This document shows positions 52,801 through 64,000 of a stretch of DNA of 64,000 nt, piece by piece. The notes under the pieces are model-generated. The model worked only from the letters and a program-made list of their open reading frames with translations. It was not told where the DNA came from and made no database searches. Position numbers and translations under genes: made by a program. Origin of the DNA: Scatophagus argus (lineage: Eukaryota; Chordata; Actinopteri; Scatophagidae); the NCBI RefSeq assembly GCF_020382885.2, contig NC_058493.1:20333499-20397498 (forward strand). Reading direction: 5' to 3'. The stretch's first letter is position 1; each line of letters opens with the position of its first letter.

Positions 52801-55800
52801 AGAGGGTGGTTTGCGACGATAATGAATAGAAAGCTTTTAGAATGTTATGTGGAATATTATCATAATAACTTAGTGTAAATATATTTTACACTTTAAGTAA
52901 GTGTATTATACTTAAGGGTCTCTCCGCAATCTGTCCCTGAACGTGGCACTAAACCTAGTTCCTGTTACAGGGAAGATATGAGGCTCAGTCAGTGTTTACA
53001 ACTTGGATGAAAGGATGAAGTGGAGCATTCCTAAAAAAACACCATAAGAGAATTGAATTGCCAGGAACAACAATCAGCAGATAACAGTAAAGTGAAGCTG
53101 ATGTGCTAGCTTGCAGTGCATCCCCCTCTGGTCTGTCTGTCTTGCTATACTGGCCAGTCCATCTCTTGGTTTGTCTGTGTCTTGTTTGCTTGCCAGCTGC
53201 TTCTGTGGCTGTGTTCTGTCACTTTTGTGCCTGACAAAAGCGACAGCGACTATTTATTATGGTTGATGAATGGTGGGAACGGGAAACGGTATAAACTGCT
53301 CAGAAAAGATAATGTTGCGCAAAAACATGCATGTACTGTATATGTATGTGCACAAATTGAAGGCGCGCATATTTTTTAAACAAGTCAGCCATCTAGTCCA
53401 GTCTCTCAGTCAAGGTTTAGTTATAACAAAACTAACTAAACTAAAGACTACCATGAAGGCACTAACCAGTCACCAGCCACAGTGGCAAGTGAACAAAAAA
53501 ATTATTTCTAATTGTTAGTAAGCAGCATTACTTTGCTGTTTTAACAGGTAACAATACAAGTTCAGTGCTCCTCTGTGACATAACAGAAGACAGACAAAGA
53601 CAAATTTTGCAGTGTTTTTCTGTTTAATAAAGAAAAAAGGTGTACGATGAGTCACATTACCCGACGCTGTTACTGAATAACGGCATTTATCAGCTGTCTT
53701 TCATGTTTTGAAGCTTTACAACTGTGTGGACATTAATGTGTATGTAAAGCCTGGCCTCAGGATGTGAAATTCTGCCAAGGTTAAAAAGATAACCTCATGA
53801 AAAACCTGTGTTACAAGACCTTCGAGGTATCACAAAAGAAACTACCTTGAACTGTTCTATTGGAGCCCTCTACTGAATGCTCTATTCATACTGTTCAGCG
53901 TCATCTTCATTGTAACTTTGTTTGCCATACACAGTGTTTAGGGGACTTATCCATGTGTATTTAAAAAAGCAGCCATTCTCCAAAGGCCTGCAGAGCAGAA
54001 AACAACCAGTCAGTTGCGAGTATGTCATGAGAGCAGGAGTCAGCTCTGAGGTGATGCACAGGTCATTCAGATTCCAAGAACCTGCTCAGGGATTTTCTGA
54101 GTGCGTTGGCTAAGTCAATACAAGATTTACATTCACATTGCATCGCATTACGTTGTCAAAATATGTCCTATTTTCAGTCAACATACCACAGTTCCCCACA
54201 CTGCAGGCATGCTCACAGTGGAGTGAACACTGAAAACAGAAAACACTTTAACATAAACGCTGTTTGCATGCAAATCATTTAAAGATTAGTTTTTATGTTT
54301 TATGACAACATCCGCATTTTCAAGGCCTTTTAACATCCTACAGTTCCTGCTCACAGACTGGAGACACTGTTGCAGGGCTTCAGCAGTAGACAAAAGAGAG
54401 GACAAACTGGGGTACAGGCAGTGTTAACATACCTTCTATCCGTGAGAGGATCATGTTAATTCGATTCTGACATGAAGAGTAGAGTCCTACAGTTGCAGGT
54501 GGTGAGACTTTTGTTAAGGCCTTGGCCAGCGCATATGCATAAACATCATCTGACAAGAGATTCAAAAGGAGATAAAAATCAGCATGGACACCTTTTCAGA
54601 ATAGCTTTTCATTGCATATTTTATTTTGTTGGATAAAGCAACCTAAGTTGAACTCAACACGCCTGTTCCAAGAATTTCTCGCATTAAACCTGAGAAAACT
54701 CCATCTCCTGTAGACACGCTCACAGGACTAATTATTATCAACAATGTTCTTTCAGCTCAATAATGCTGAACTAAACTGGACTGACAGCGCAGGTACATAG
54801 CGGTTGTTCATTTATGCATTAATAAGTTGGGCATTTATACTCAGGAAAAAAGAAGTTAAAAACTGAGCCCTTGAACAGAATAAGTGAAGCCATTATTTAT
54901 TGAATATTCTGTTGTCCAGTATGTATTGTACAATAGCTATAGACCAATATCCAACATTTTCAGCTTAGCTATGATTCTAGAGTCACTCATAACCTGTCGA
55001 ATCGTGGAATTTCTCCCCACAAACTCTGTATTGAGCCTGCATCAGTCTGAGTTCACTGTTTCTGCCATGTTCACATTCACTGGCTGTGAATGTACATTGA
55101 AAATGCCTTTTGATAAGAAAAGTTGTCCAAGCTCCAAGTTGGACTTAATGATATTAAATCTGTTCTGAGATCTGGAGATGTCACGCCCTGGTGTTCTGTC
55201 TGTTGATTTTTGATCCATGTGTCATGTTTCATGTGTGTCTTGTGTTTCCATGTGTTATGTTCAAGGTTTTTGTCATGTCCTGTTTTATTTTGAAAGTGTC
55301 ACTTTCCCTGTGTGTCTCTGTTTCATGTAATTTTGCTTTTGTTTATCTTGATTACTTTCTCCTCCCTTAAAGTGTTTCACCTGTGTCTTGTTATGTTGTC
55401 TATTTAGTCCTCGTCTTCCCCGTCACTGTTCTTGGTGTGTTATATTGTCTTCAGATGGTTTGTCCTGATTGTTCTTCATGCCAGGTATTTCTTGTCTTGC
55501 CATGCCACGATTCTTAGTGTGATTTTTTTGTTGATCCCTTGCCACAGAAAGTGTGAGCCGTTTTTTTGAATTTATATTAAATTCAAGAATACTATTCTGG
55601 ACCTCTGCCTCGCCTCCCTGCCTTTTCTGACTCTGCATTGGGGTTCAGCGACGCCATCACATTCAAATATCATGTAGATAATGCAGTTGACAAATTCTGA
55701 ATTTTTTTAAATATAGAAATACAACCAACTTTCCTTTGCTTTGTTGGAAATGGGTTATTGAAGCTGTCTCTGTTATGCGTTATGCCAATGTGATTTATAG

Positions 55801-56353
55801 GCACACTTCTGCCTCTACTCTTAAGCCCTTGGATGCTGTTTATCATTCTGCTCTTAGGTTTCGTACTGGTGATGTTTACAACACTCGTCATTGCACCTGG
55901 CATGAGAAAAGCAGGGCGGTCTTCTCTGTCTGAGAACGCTCATTGATTATGGCAACCAATCAAGAGCAAAACAGTCATAGAGAAGGAAATTCAGGTAAAA
56001 AAAACAAACAAACCTATTGTTACTGCTGGCAGAATCTCATTATGAAAAACAGCAGCAATTGAGGGAAAATGTGAGATTTTCACTTGGCAAAAAATTAAGA
56101 TTAAGCAAAACCTTGCATTGATGAGATTATTTTAATGATAATAGTAATAATAATAATGATGACGAACTGTTTAACTGTTTAGTCTTTCAGCCAAAGGAAC
56201 AGAGGCTGGAGGTATTCAGAGATATGTAGGTTTCCATTTTAGACATAAGCATTTACAAGCAAAGTGAAAGTGAAAGTGAGAATTGAGTCCTTCTGTGCAG
56301 GAGAGGAGAAAGTCATAATCTGCAAATAACTTACCTTTTGTTGGCTTGTCCAT
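49820..56353 (-). CDS. NKPD1-like KAP-family P-loop membrane protein
   Basis: Resembles the NTPase KAP family P-loop domain-containing protein 1 group, related to the KAP module of KIDINS220. Minus-strand exons 56353-56335, 54549-54433, 52575-52247, 52115-50670 and 50104-49820 join in phase to give 731 residues, starting MDKPTKDDVYAYALAK. Around residue 28, GLYSSCQNRINMIL occupies the position of the KAP Walker A loop (normally GLYG-x-WG-x-GKS) but lacks the glycine-lysine-serine. Two transmembrane helices at about 169-196 and 214-237 sit inside the NTPase domain, as in KAP proteins. The Walker B-like stretch RVVLKITNLDRC at about 290-302 keeps LDRC but has TN where acidic residues are usual. 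The last exon (LERMKFPSKYVDIVRSEGL) encodes a SAM-like domain. Likely a membrane scaffold that no longer hydrolyses ATP; function unknown. Confidence 0.82.
52588..52790 (-). repeat. Reverse copy of teleost SINE-like repeat in NKPD1-like intron 2
   Basis: Reads catccatccatctagc, gcaggaagccggag, aaacccacacaggcacagggagaacatgcaaactccacacagaa and gatttgaacccggaaccctcttgctgtgaggcaacagtgctaaccgctgg. On the minus strand it begins with the head seen at 13417 and passes through a B-box-like ggttcaaatc; same family as 30500-30745. Confidence 0.75.
54884..55168 (+). pseudogene. Decayed non-LTR retrotransposon reverse transcriptase fragment
   Basis: The translation contains SYRPISNI ... LAMILESLI ... VEFLPTNSVLSLHQSEF, which follows the YRPISNLP ... 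LAKILE ... L..N ... HQSGF core of non-LTR (L2/Rex-like) reverse transcriptases with several substitutions. It lies antisense in intron 1 of the NKPD1-like gene. Confidence 0.65.
55175..55670 (+). repeat. Repeat inserted within the LINE remnant
   Basis: A T-rich segment with recurring tgtgtcatgtttcatgtgtgtcttgtgttt-like phrases. It ends ctattctggacctctgcctcgcctccctgc...tctgcattggggttcagcgacgcc, resembling the 3' end of a repeat I recognise from teleosts. It separates the two halves of the retrotransposon remnant, suggesting nested insertion. Confidence 0.4.
55736..55933 (+). pseudogene. Second fragment of the non-LTR retrotransposon
   Basis: The translation VIYRHTSASTLKPLDAVYHSALRFRTGD ... 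(given only in part here) includes STLKPLDAVYHSALRF, a phrase I recognise from the C-terminal part of teleost LINE ORF2 proteins. Same strand as 54884-55168. Confidence 0.65.
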
Positions 56354-56964
56354 GATGACTGTGGTGTTACAGGTGGCTTTGACAGAAGATCTCTCTGACC
56401 TGTGGAGAATGAGAAACCACAGGGAAATCAGTGCAGACAGTCGAAGTCTGCAGTGCTGATACCAGACGCTGATCTGGCCAATGAGAAACCGCTGTTGGTA
56501 ACTGCGACACCAGTAACACCCTATGCACACCAGGTAATTGATATTGTAACTCGGGCTATTTTGATTTTGATTTACAGATGTATCCTTAACAGCAGGTGGC
56601 TGTCACTTTCTGGGCTGATGGAAACAGCTAAATCTCTTGTCCCCTGCCACGCATGGCTACCAAAGAACACACAGATCAGACAAGTGTGTGACACAGAAGC
56701 TCAGTTAAGTTTGGGAAGATTGAAATTAAACATTCGTAACTTAAGATGTCCAAGAAGTGAATCTGAGTGGAGCTGGTGTATTCCCAGAGAGAGAAACCTG
56801 CTATGCTTGTAGACCAGCTGCTGAGAGAGAAGTTATCATCAGAATGACCTCAGCTCGGCTTGACTGGGCAAACTAACTGGTGTTTAAATGTCATCAATGA
56901 TCACTGTAATATTATCACAGGGTCATACCCAAATGGGATTTATTGCATCATTTGGCAGAGACAC

Positions 56965-57473
56965 ACTGTATAGACAAATGTATTGGGACACCCGACCATT
57001 ACACCAACATCTGTCTTTAATGACATTGCATTCTAAATACAGTACATAGACAGGAGTGTTTCTGTGGGAATTTTTTGCCAATTCGTGCAGTAGAGTAATA
57101 GGGAGGTCAGGTGCTGATGTTGGACGAAAAGGCTTGGCTTGCAATCTCCATTCCAGTTCATCCCAAAGGTGTTTGATGGAGTTGAGGTCAGGGTTCTAAG
57201 TGGGCCAGTCGAGTTCCCCCTCACCAAATCATCCAGCTATGTCTTTGGCTTTGTGTACTGGGGCACAGTCATGCTGGAATAGAAAAGGGCCTTCCCCAAA
57301 CTGTTGCCACAAAATTGAAAGCATAGCATTGTGCAAAATGCCTTGTAAGCCGAAGAATTAAGATTTCTGTTCACTGGAAGTAAGAGGCCTAGTCCAACCC
57401 CTGACGAACAGCCCCATACCACACACGAATACAATAATAAAGAGTTATGTCCTAAAACTTTTGTCTATACAGT
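56965..57473 (+). mobile_element. Non-autonomous DNA transposon with terminal inverted repeats
   Basis: Left terminus actgtatagacaaatgtattgggaca and right terminus tgtcctaaaacttttgtctatacagt are inverted copies; length 509 bp. The interior (tccagttcatcccaaaggtgtttgatggagttgaggtcagg, gggccagtcgagtt) is shared in reverse with the 39442-39844 element. No intact transposase. Confidence 0.8.
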
Positions 57474-60286
57474 CTAATTACTTCTGATGTGTACTTTCTG
57501 AGAATTAATATCCTATAAAGTGTAAAAATGCAGAAGTAACACAGTAACACAGGGGAGAAACAATATAAAAACCTACTGATTCGACAGTGTTAAACATTTG
57601 TACCAAACAACCCAGCGTGGTGTGGAACGTCCTTGAAAATGCTTAGTTAGCAATAACAGAAATTTCCAAAACATAGTTTTTCTTTTTGAGTGCTGATTGA
57701 TGGGCATTTTAAGACGATATCCTGACATTCATGCATGGGTATGCACCCTCCTAGAGGTCGGATGTTTTATGAGGACGGAAACGTCAACAGTTTTGCTGTG
57801 TCAACGATTACCTACCATTACCTAGTGCCTTTCCCTTCTAGCAACATATTTTCTCTTTGTCCTTGCCTGCACATGTCAAATAGCTTCACAGACAGTTTGA
57901 CAGAAGTACAAAAGTTATATGTATAGTACAGTTACAGACTTTTATTTTTGATAAAGTTTATGTTTAACTTTGATAGTACAACCTCTGATCAGTGTGTGCA
58001 AAAGGGTACTAAAACACAGACGTCTGTAATGATGTCATAAGATACCATAAAAGGAGGACTGATGTGTTACTGTTGGGTAGAAATTCGTTACTGATGAAAC
58101 AAGCTTACCTGGTTAAGCTCCAAATGTCAGTCCCGATTTTTATTTCGACCCATCTTGAATCATTAATTTTAGCATATCCAGGAAACAAGGAAGAAAAGGC
58201 AGCAGCTGCAGCAGCAGGTAGGGTGTGGTTACCCTTATACCCCCTCAGACCTTAGTGCTGTAAAACTTTACAACACTGATAAGAGAGAAAAAAAAGGCAA
58301 GGTAACCACAGGCCGTATCTGTAGGCTGGACACTTTTCAGGAAGTGAAGTCACATTCAAGATGAAAATGTTTCAGAGTGACAGAGAGATACGTTTCGTCC
58401 ATTCTCCTTTTCCAATCCGTTAGTTCATAGTGCTGCTCCCAATCTTCTCTCTATTCATAGAACCGGAGTGAAGTGGGTAGTTCCTGAAAGCATTAAGAGG
58501 TAGAAAAATCCCCATTCTGGCTATAGCTTCTGGCATTTACTGTCCAACTTTTTCAGTGCATGGAAAAATGTAACAAATGAGTGATTTCATGCTGGAGCCT
58601 GGGGTCTGCATGATTCGTGAAGTGAATTCCTAGTTTGGAGTCCCTCAGGTTGAGAATGGTTGGATCGCTCTGCCTGGCCTGAACTGACATACATAGCAAT
58701 TCAGATGCCAAAGCAGTAGCACCAAAGCCTTTTTGCCCAGAGCAGGATTTGTTGTGACATAACTAGTTAGTCAAGCTTTGAAAAACAAGCTAGGAACCTG
58801 ATTTCCCTTGGCATATTTACTTTTTATTTTTTTGAATTAGCCTTCTTTTACCATCTGGTGTCGCAGCATCCCCCACAACACAAGTCCTTCAGAAACTAGT
58901 ACAAATGGTCACGCTTTGTGAGGCAAATCATGTCAAGGTGGCTTTTTCTAATGCATGAATTTCTGGTGGTGCATTCAAAGTATGTATACGGCTCCTTTTT
59001 CATTTGCATCACAATCGTCTCTTGTGGACAGATGTCAGCTCATGGCTCCTATTGCAGCACATACTGGTACAAACATAGATGCAACAGAGTTATATAAACC
59101 ATCAGCCAGAGAAACAAGCAGGTAAATTATTGCTGAATTATATATTTTTTAATTTAATTTGGGTGATAAAGACTATTCATGTTTTATTCCTCATTATATA
59201 AGAGCTATACTTTTTTCTGATAATTTTTTTGGATGGATTTGAGTTTTAGTTGTTGAACTTCAGATGGAAGACAAAATTCTTTGTTTGCAATATAAAGTTA
59301 TACATAAGAAGTTAATTTTTTGTCTGACAAATTTTTTTTCGCTGCAAGAACACTTTGCCGTCTTATAAATCCATGTGGGCTGGTCATTTGTATGTACTTG
59401 AGACGGTGGTCAATAACTACTCGAACTAAATAGATCATATGCAAACAAGTGGCAGCACACATGGTGATCGACAAGATTTCACAAGCAAAATCTCACTTTG
59501 TGGGTGTGTTGCTGAAATGAAGTTTAATTAGTATATGTCTGATTTAGATTTAAAGTGTTTGGCCTGAGGGCAACGAATTCTGTCTTTACTCTGAGTACCT
59601 GATTGTACAGCTGCTTTAATTAACTTGACTGTCATAAAGAGAGTGATGGCGTGTGTGTGTGTGTTCTTGGTTATCACTTGGCCAGAAGTCTTTTCCAAAC
59701 CAATATGGAATGAACTGGATTGTATCTCCCCCTCTGAACCCTTCACCGCATGTCGCCCTTTTACCACATAAACCTTGCAATTAAGGTTAATGAATTCACC
59801 TTCAGGATTAATCCAAGATAGGTATCAGAAAGATAAATTATATTTCAGGATTTGGCAGACTTGGAGTGATTTTTTTTCGCTAAAGGCAAAAGGAAATTAA
59901 ACTAATATTGTAATATATCAAGTTCAGGAGATGACAATTATTTTCTGTCAGGAGCTGGTTGAAATGTGTATGCTTTATATCGTTTGCAGAGGACAGCATG
60001 AACAAGTTAGATAAAGTGAAAATTTTAAAATCATGTTGTTATGTAACACACCAACAGAGGGCGCTATAGTATTGTGCATGAAAGCAGGACAATGCCATTT
60101 GATCAGCTGCCCTTCATCACACTTCTCTGCTCTGTTTGGTATGTAGGAGCAGACTCAACAGTGAAGGAGGCATTTACTGAAAATGGGGTGCGGTCCAAAG
60201 CTTAAGATGTGCTCGAACTTCTCTTGGATGGGCTGATGATAATTTAATGTAAATCAGTAACTGCAGTGCACACAGCGCGCGCACAC

Positions 60287-60312
60287 GCAAACACACACAC
60301 ACACACACACAG
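60287..60312. repeat. (CA)n microsatellite
   Basis: An acacac run directly after a gcgcgcgcacacgcaaac stretch. Confidence 0.85.
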
Positions 60313-61032
60313 TAATATCTAGCTGCCTTTATTCCTTATCCGTTGTTCCTAAAGGCAGACAAGCTTCAGTATTGACACAAAGCCTGACACCAGCCTGCCT
60401 GGCCTAATTGGCATCAAGACCTCTTGTTGGCGTGATCTATTGATCAGTCTCTCTGCAGATACTGCTAAGTCATGGGGAGAAGACAGAAAAATAGCCAGAT
60501 ATACTGAAAGTAAGCACTGCCAAATCTGGGCATGATGTCTCAAGCTTTGCTGCTCCCTGGGCAGAACTGTGCAGCAAGCAAAGATGATGATAGGGTCCCC
60601 ACCCTGAGGTGCAAGGGTCCAGATCCTTGCCACAAGCTGATCCACGCACACTGATTGTTCTTTATTGTTACCAAGGGGATGATGGCACCAACAAATGGAG
60701 GTTTCTGAATGTGGTGACCCCCAAAAATCTATAGATACTGTCTGCTTTAACAATCCCACCAGAGACGGTGAGATGAAAACTCTGCCTCACTTGCAAAATC
60801 CACTTTTTGCTTGATACCTTTGCGACAAATATTAGGAGAAAAAAAGGCAGCTATGAGATTGCCACCAAAGAGCCCTTCTGGGGCAGGGGTGAAGGAAATG
60901 GTATGCATGCTGATGTTGTATCTATCAGCACAAACATACTATACATGATTATTTTTTGCCTGCACCTTCAACCTCCTTTCCATTCACATTCAGATCCCAG
61001 ATCACATCATCTCACTCTCATCTATTTCCATT

Positions 61033-61063
61033 TCTCCTCCTCCTCCTCCTCCTCCTCCTCTCC
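61033..61063. repeat. (CTC)n microsatellite
   Basis: Uninterrupted ctcctcctcctcctcctc run. Confidence 0.85.
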
Positions 61064-64000
61064 CTCCTCAAGCACTGCAGCCATTTCAATGTAAATAGTG
61101 TGTATGCTTATCTGCCTCTTAATCCTGGCCCTTCATTCTGGACAGCCTTCCCTCAAATCCCAGAAAAACTCTTAAGAGAAACATGCGTATGTTTATGAGG
61201 CCTGCCACACAATATGTCCTTTGCTACCTCGTAAAAGGCAATACATTCTTCTTTATGGGGTGCACAAATTTCCCTTTCTCTACTGTGTGTGAAAGCTACG
61301 TTCCCATATGGTATTACATTTATGATGCATGACAGGGCTTACGATCCTCCATCTCCTTTGCAGCAAGTAACCCAAGCTGTCCAAAAGTCATGGCTGTGAC
61401 AACGGGGATCATTATACATTTTTCTTTCTGTGCGGCTGCCTCTCTGTATTCCTCTCCATGCCTCCATGAAATCTCTCTTTATCCTGCTGTGTGAGAGTAC
61501 AGCTACCAGGTGCACACTGAACTCTTCTCTGGGTAGTGACGTTGGGATGAATGTCCACTCGTGGATCCTTTCACCGACATCACATGTGCACACGTTTATG
61601 CCACCCTGCTGATCCTACCTCCTGTTTTATTGTCAATATCGGTCGGCTTAAGGGTCGTAGGGGTTGACGGCTGTTGACAGTGCCTGGATTGTTGGGGTAA
61701 AGATGATGGCAGCTCTCGCAGTGATGGAATAGCTGAATCTTGAGACTCCTTGGAGGGTGCTACAGGCTGTTATGAAATCTGCTCCCTATCAGACCTTCAC
61801 CAAAGCACAAGGAAGGATATGGCTAGATGCAGTGTGAAGAACAGGCAAGAAGTCTCTTGCTTTCTCCTATAGCATCCTCTTATCTACCCCTCTACTTCCT
61901 TCTCTCATACATAAACACACAAAATTCATCATACTACCTGCATTTGTATTTTTCAGTCAACACAGCCTCCACTCTCCCTGCCTATATACACACGAAGGAA
62001 TTGCTTTATCATATAAAAAAGAGCACTAAACTTGTTTGTTTAAGATTTCTTAACATATACACCTCGAGGCACGCAGTATGCGCTGCATCATGATACCAGA
62101 ACCTGCTGTCAGGTTGCTCCTGCCAAGATGCCTTGTCAGATTATTTCAGCACATCAGTGAGAGATCAGCACGAACAGACATTAGGTCAGAGATTCGTACA
62201 AACGAATGCAAAACAAAATGAATGTGCACGCGTACTTAGGCTGTGCATAAAGTGGCAGGAATGCATGGAGATGCACATGACACGTCAGTTTGAGCAATAA
62301 ACATGTCTGTGTGTCCAACAAGTCAGCAAGATCAAACAAAAAAAAAATCTGTTGCGTAGGAAAAATTGATCCTGTGAGTGTATCCAGAACACAGAGGAAC
62401 AAAAGTCAACATTCAGGTTATTTCACTTTTGCCTGTATGCTTTAGTTTGATGCTGTTTGACTTTATAACAGAGCTGTGTTTTGTGTCTTTAAACCTTTTT
62501 TCTCTGGTTGTTATGGAGTATCTGTGGAGTTTTTTATGTGAGCGGAAGGGTTCTTCTTGATGTTGATCTGTCTGTTGATTCACAGGAATCGTGTGCACAA
62601 AACCTTGTACAGACAGATGAGGTTGGCATTTTGGCTACTGGATGGATTGTCATGAAATTTGGTCCATACATACAAGTCAAGTGAAATTTGTTACTTTGCA
62701 CTGTTGATTAAATTTAGGCACAAAACCTATTAAGTTAGCTTCAGGAAAAAGTGACACACCAGTCAACTGCAGACTCCACCCCTCTTGGGACTTCCTGGTT
62801 TTAGTTGCTGTGATTATCGCCTATTGATGCCGTGAGACGTGTAGAGGAATATCAAAGCCTGGTGCAAAGGGGACCTTCTGTATTAGTAGGGCAACACATT
62901 AAATAGAAGCACACTTGGTGTGATTGCCTGTGAGCCAAATCATATAAATAGTTATGTATTTCTAAATTCGTCAACAAAAAGGATTGATTGCATGAATTGT
63001 TTGACTGAAAAAGTTTAGATACTTATTGGCACTGGGTTATTTTGGTTAATACCTAAAAGGTATCAAGTACTGATACCCAGGCCTAGTTAGCACTCTGTTC
63101 GTGGTCATGCTAACAAGCTGACTGTAGCATTTCGCTCATTTAGCTGCACGGCCTCACAGAGCTGTCAGTGTGGCCTTAGACTCTTACTCTTGTCTTAATC
63201 TATAAAGAAGCAAAAAAGAAGCCCATAAAAGTCAGAGTGTAAATCCTCTGATGTGCGGGGTGAATGTCTAAAGACCTAGCCTCAAGAGGCTAAAGTGTAA
63301 ATGCAAAAATCAATGAACACACAGAAACAGCACAAACCGAATAAATGTTGACACATTACATATATTCTGTTGTATTGCTGTGATGACATTGATGTATTTT
63401 TTCGCTTTTTATCTGCATTTGCCTCCACTTAAACAAAACATACACAATGACCCCATGTGATTACTAACTTGATTGAAATCGACAGTCTGGTGTTACTGAC
63501 AAAGACACATTTGAAATAAAAGAATCAGCGCTGCAAAGAGTCTGCAATGCTCACAACAAAGAGTGATAGTTTTGCATGTGCTGGGAAAACAGACTGTCAG
63601 TTGGCAATTATATCTATTTGAGTTTTACAAAGAAAATATTCATATGGTTTCGCTAAATACTTGTAAAAGAAATGTGGATCATTCTGATAATGCTATCTTG
63701 GTTGGTGGTGTAAATGATGTCTGATATAGCAGTGACATGTGGGAGTGGCGGACATATGTGTGTTATTGTTTAGACAGGAGAAAAATCCACTCATCAAAAC
63801 GTAATTTGTCTCAGTTTAACACGAACACACTCACACACTTTCACACACTCACACACTTTCACACACAGATTTCTCTTTCGCAGATACATCAAGATGTAAT
63901 AATGATGTCTTCTTATTCAGCGCAAAGGTTTGGTCTGCTTTCTTTTAACTGTTGCATCTTTTATTAAGTATTCACTTGTCAGGTCTGTTTACACAGTACA

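Larger units (their letters stand above)
57480..64000. other. Gene-free right flank
   Basis: No exon chain or protein family is recognisable on either strand. ORFs of up to 136 codons (for example the minus-strand one at 60349-60759) lack any domain signature and do not fit neighbouring splice signals. Simple repeats: (CA)n at about 60287-60312, (CTC)n at about 61033-61063 and a CACACT-rich run at about 63826-63866. A fragment of a dispersed repeat lies at 62637-62666 (tggatggattgtcatgaaatttggtcca). Confidence 0.45.

Noticed and set aside
56402-56812. 136-codon plus-strand ORF next to the NKPD1-like first exon
   Set aside because: It overlaps the 5' end of the minus-strand gene antisense, has no domain and is probably a chance frame.
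60349-60759. 136-codon minus-strand ORF in the right flank
   Set aside because: No domain, no family resemblance, no neighbouring exon chain. A length like this is expected by chance in several kilobases.

Overview
This is genomic DNA from a ray-finned fish, most likely a percomorph teleost. Genes are split by short GT-AG introns, the proteins match vertebrate families closely, and the spacers carry interspersed repeats I recognise from percomorph genomes. There are no prokaryotic features. All exon boundaries below were derived by hand from splice signals, reading phase and family alignment from memory.

Layout. 1-4690 (-): the 5' half of cul4a, eleven coding exons, continuing off the left edge. 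4691-7552: upstream region lying between cul4a and tgfbrap1. 7553-15191 (+): tgfbrap1, the Vps3-type endosomal tethering protein, with a possible alternative last exon at 16914-16982 and a polyA signal near 18374. 17.7-27.3 kb: a tandem duplication of about 5 kb carrying two type II membrane C-type lectin genes (19986-21906 and 23465-26524, both +). The second copy has a hugely expanded, sequon-rich coiled-coil stalk. 27.4-32.2 kb: fbxl3 (+), the F-box protein that targets cryptochromes. 32.2-40.2 kb: long 3' flank and repeat-rich spacer. 40263-46076 (+): lims1 (PINCH1), with two alternative terminal exons encoding different second halves of LIM5. 46.1-49.8 kb: 3' flank. 49820-56353 (-): an NKPD1-like KAP-family membrane protein whose P-loop looks inactive. 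56.4-64 kb: no recognisable gene.

The genes are mostly independent housekeeping or signalling genes rather than one pathway. cul4a and fbxl3 are both ubiquitin-ligase components. The two lectins form a local duplicated pair. The points most worth a second look are: the 14-residue quantised stalk repeats of the second lectin; the intronless ectodomain of both lectins; loss of a cytoplasmic tyrosine in one copy; a perfect RFX-type X-box upstream of the first lectin; an AT-AG U12-type intron in cul4a; the duplicated last exons of lims1; the degenerate ATP site of the NKPD1-like protein; and a small transposon in one lectin duplicate with its empty site preserved in the other.
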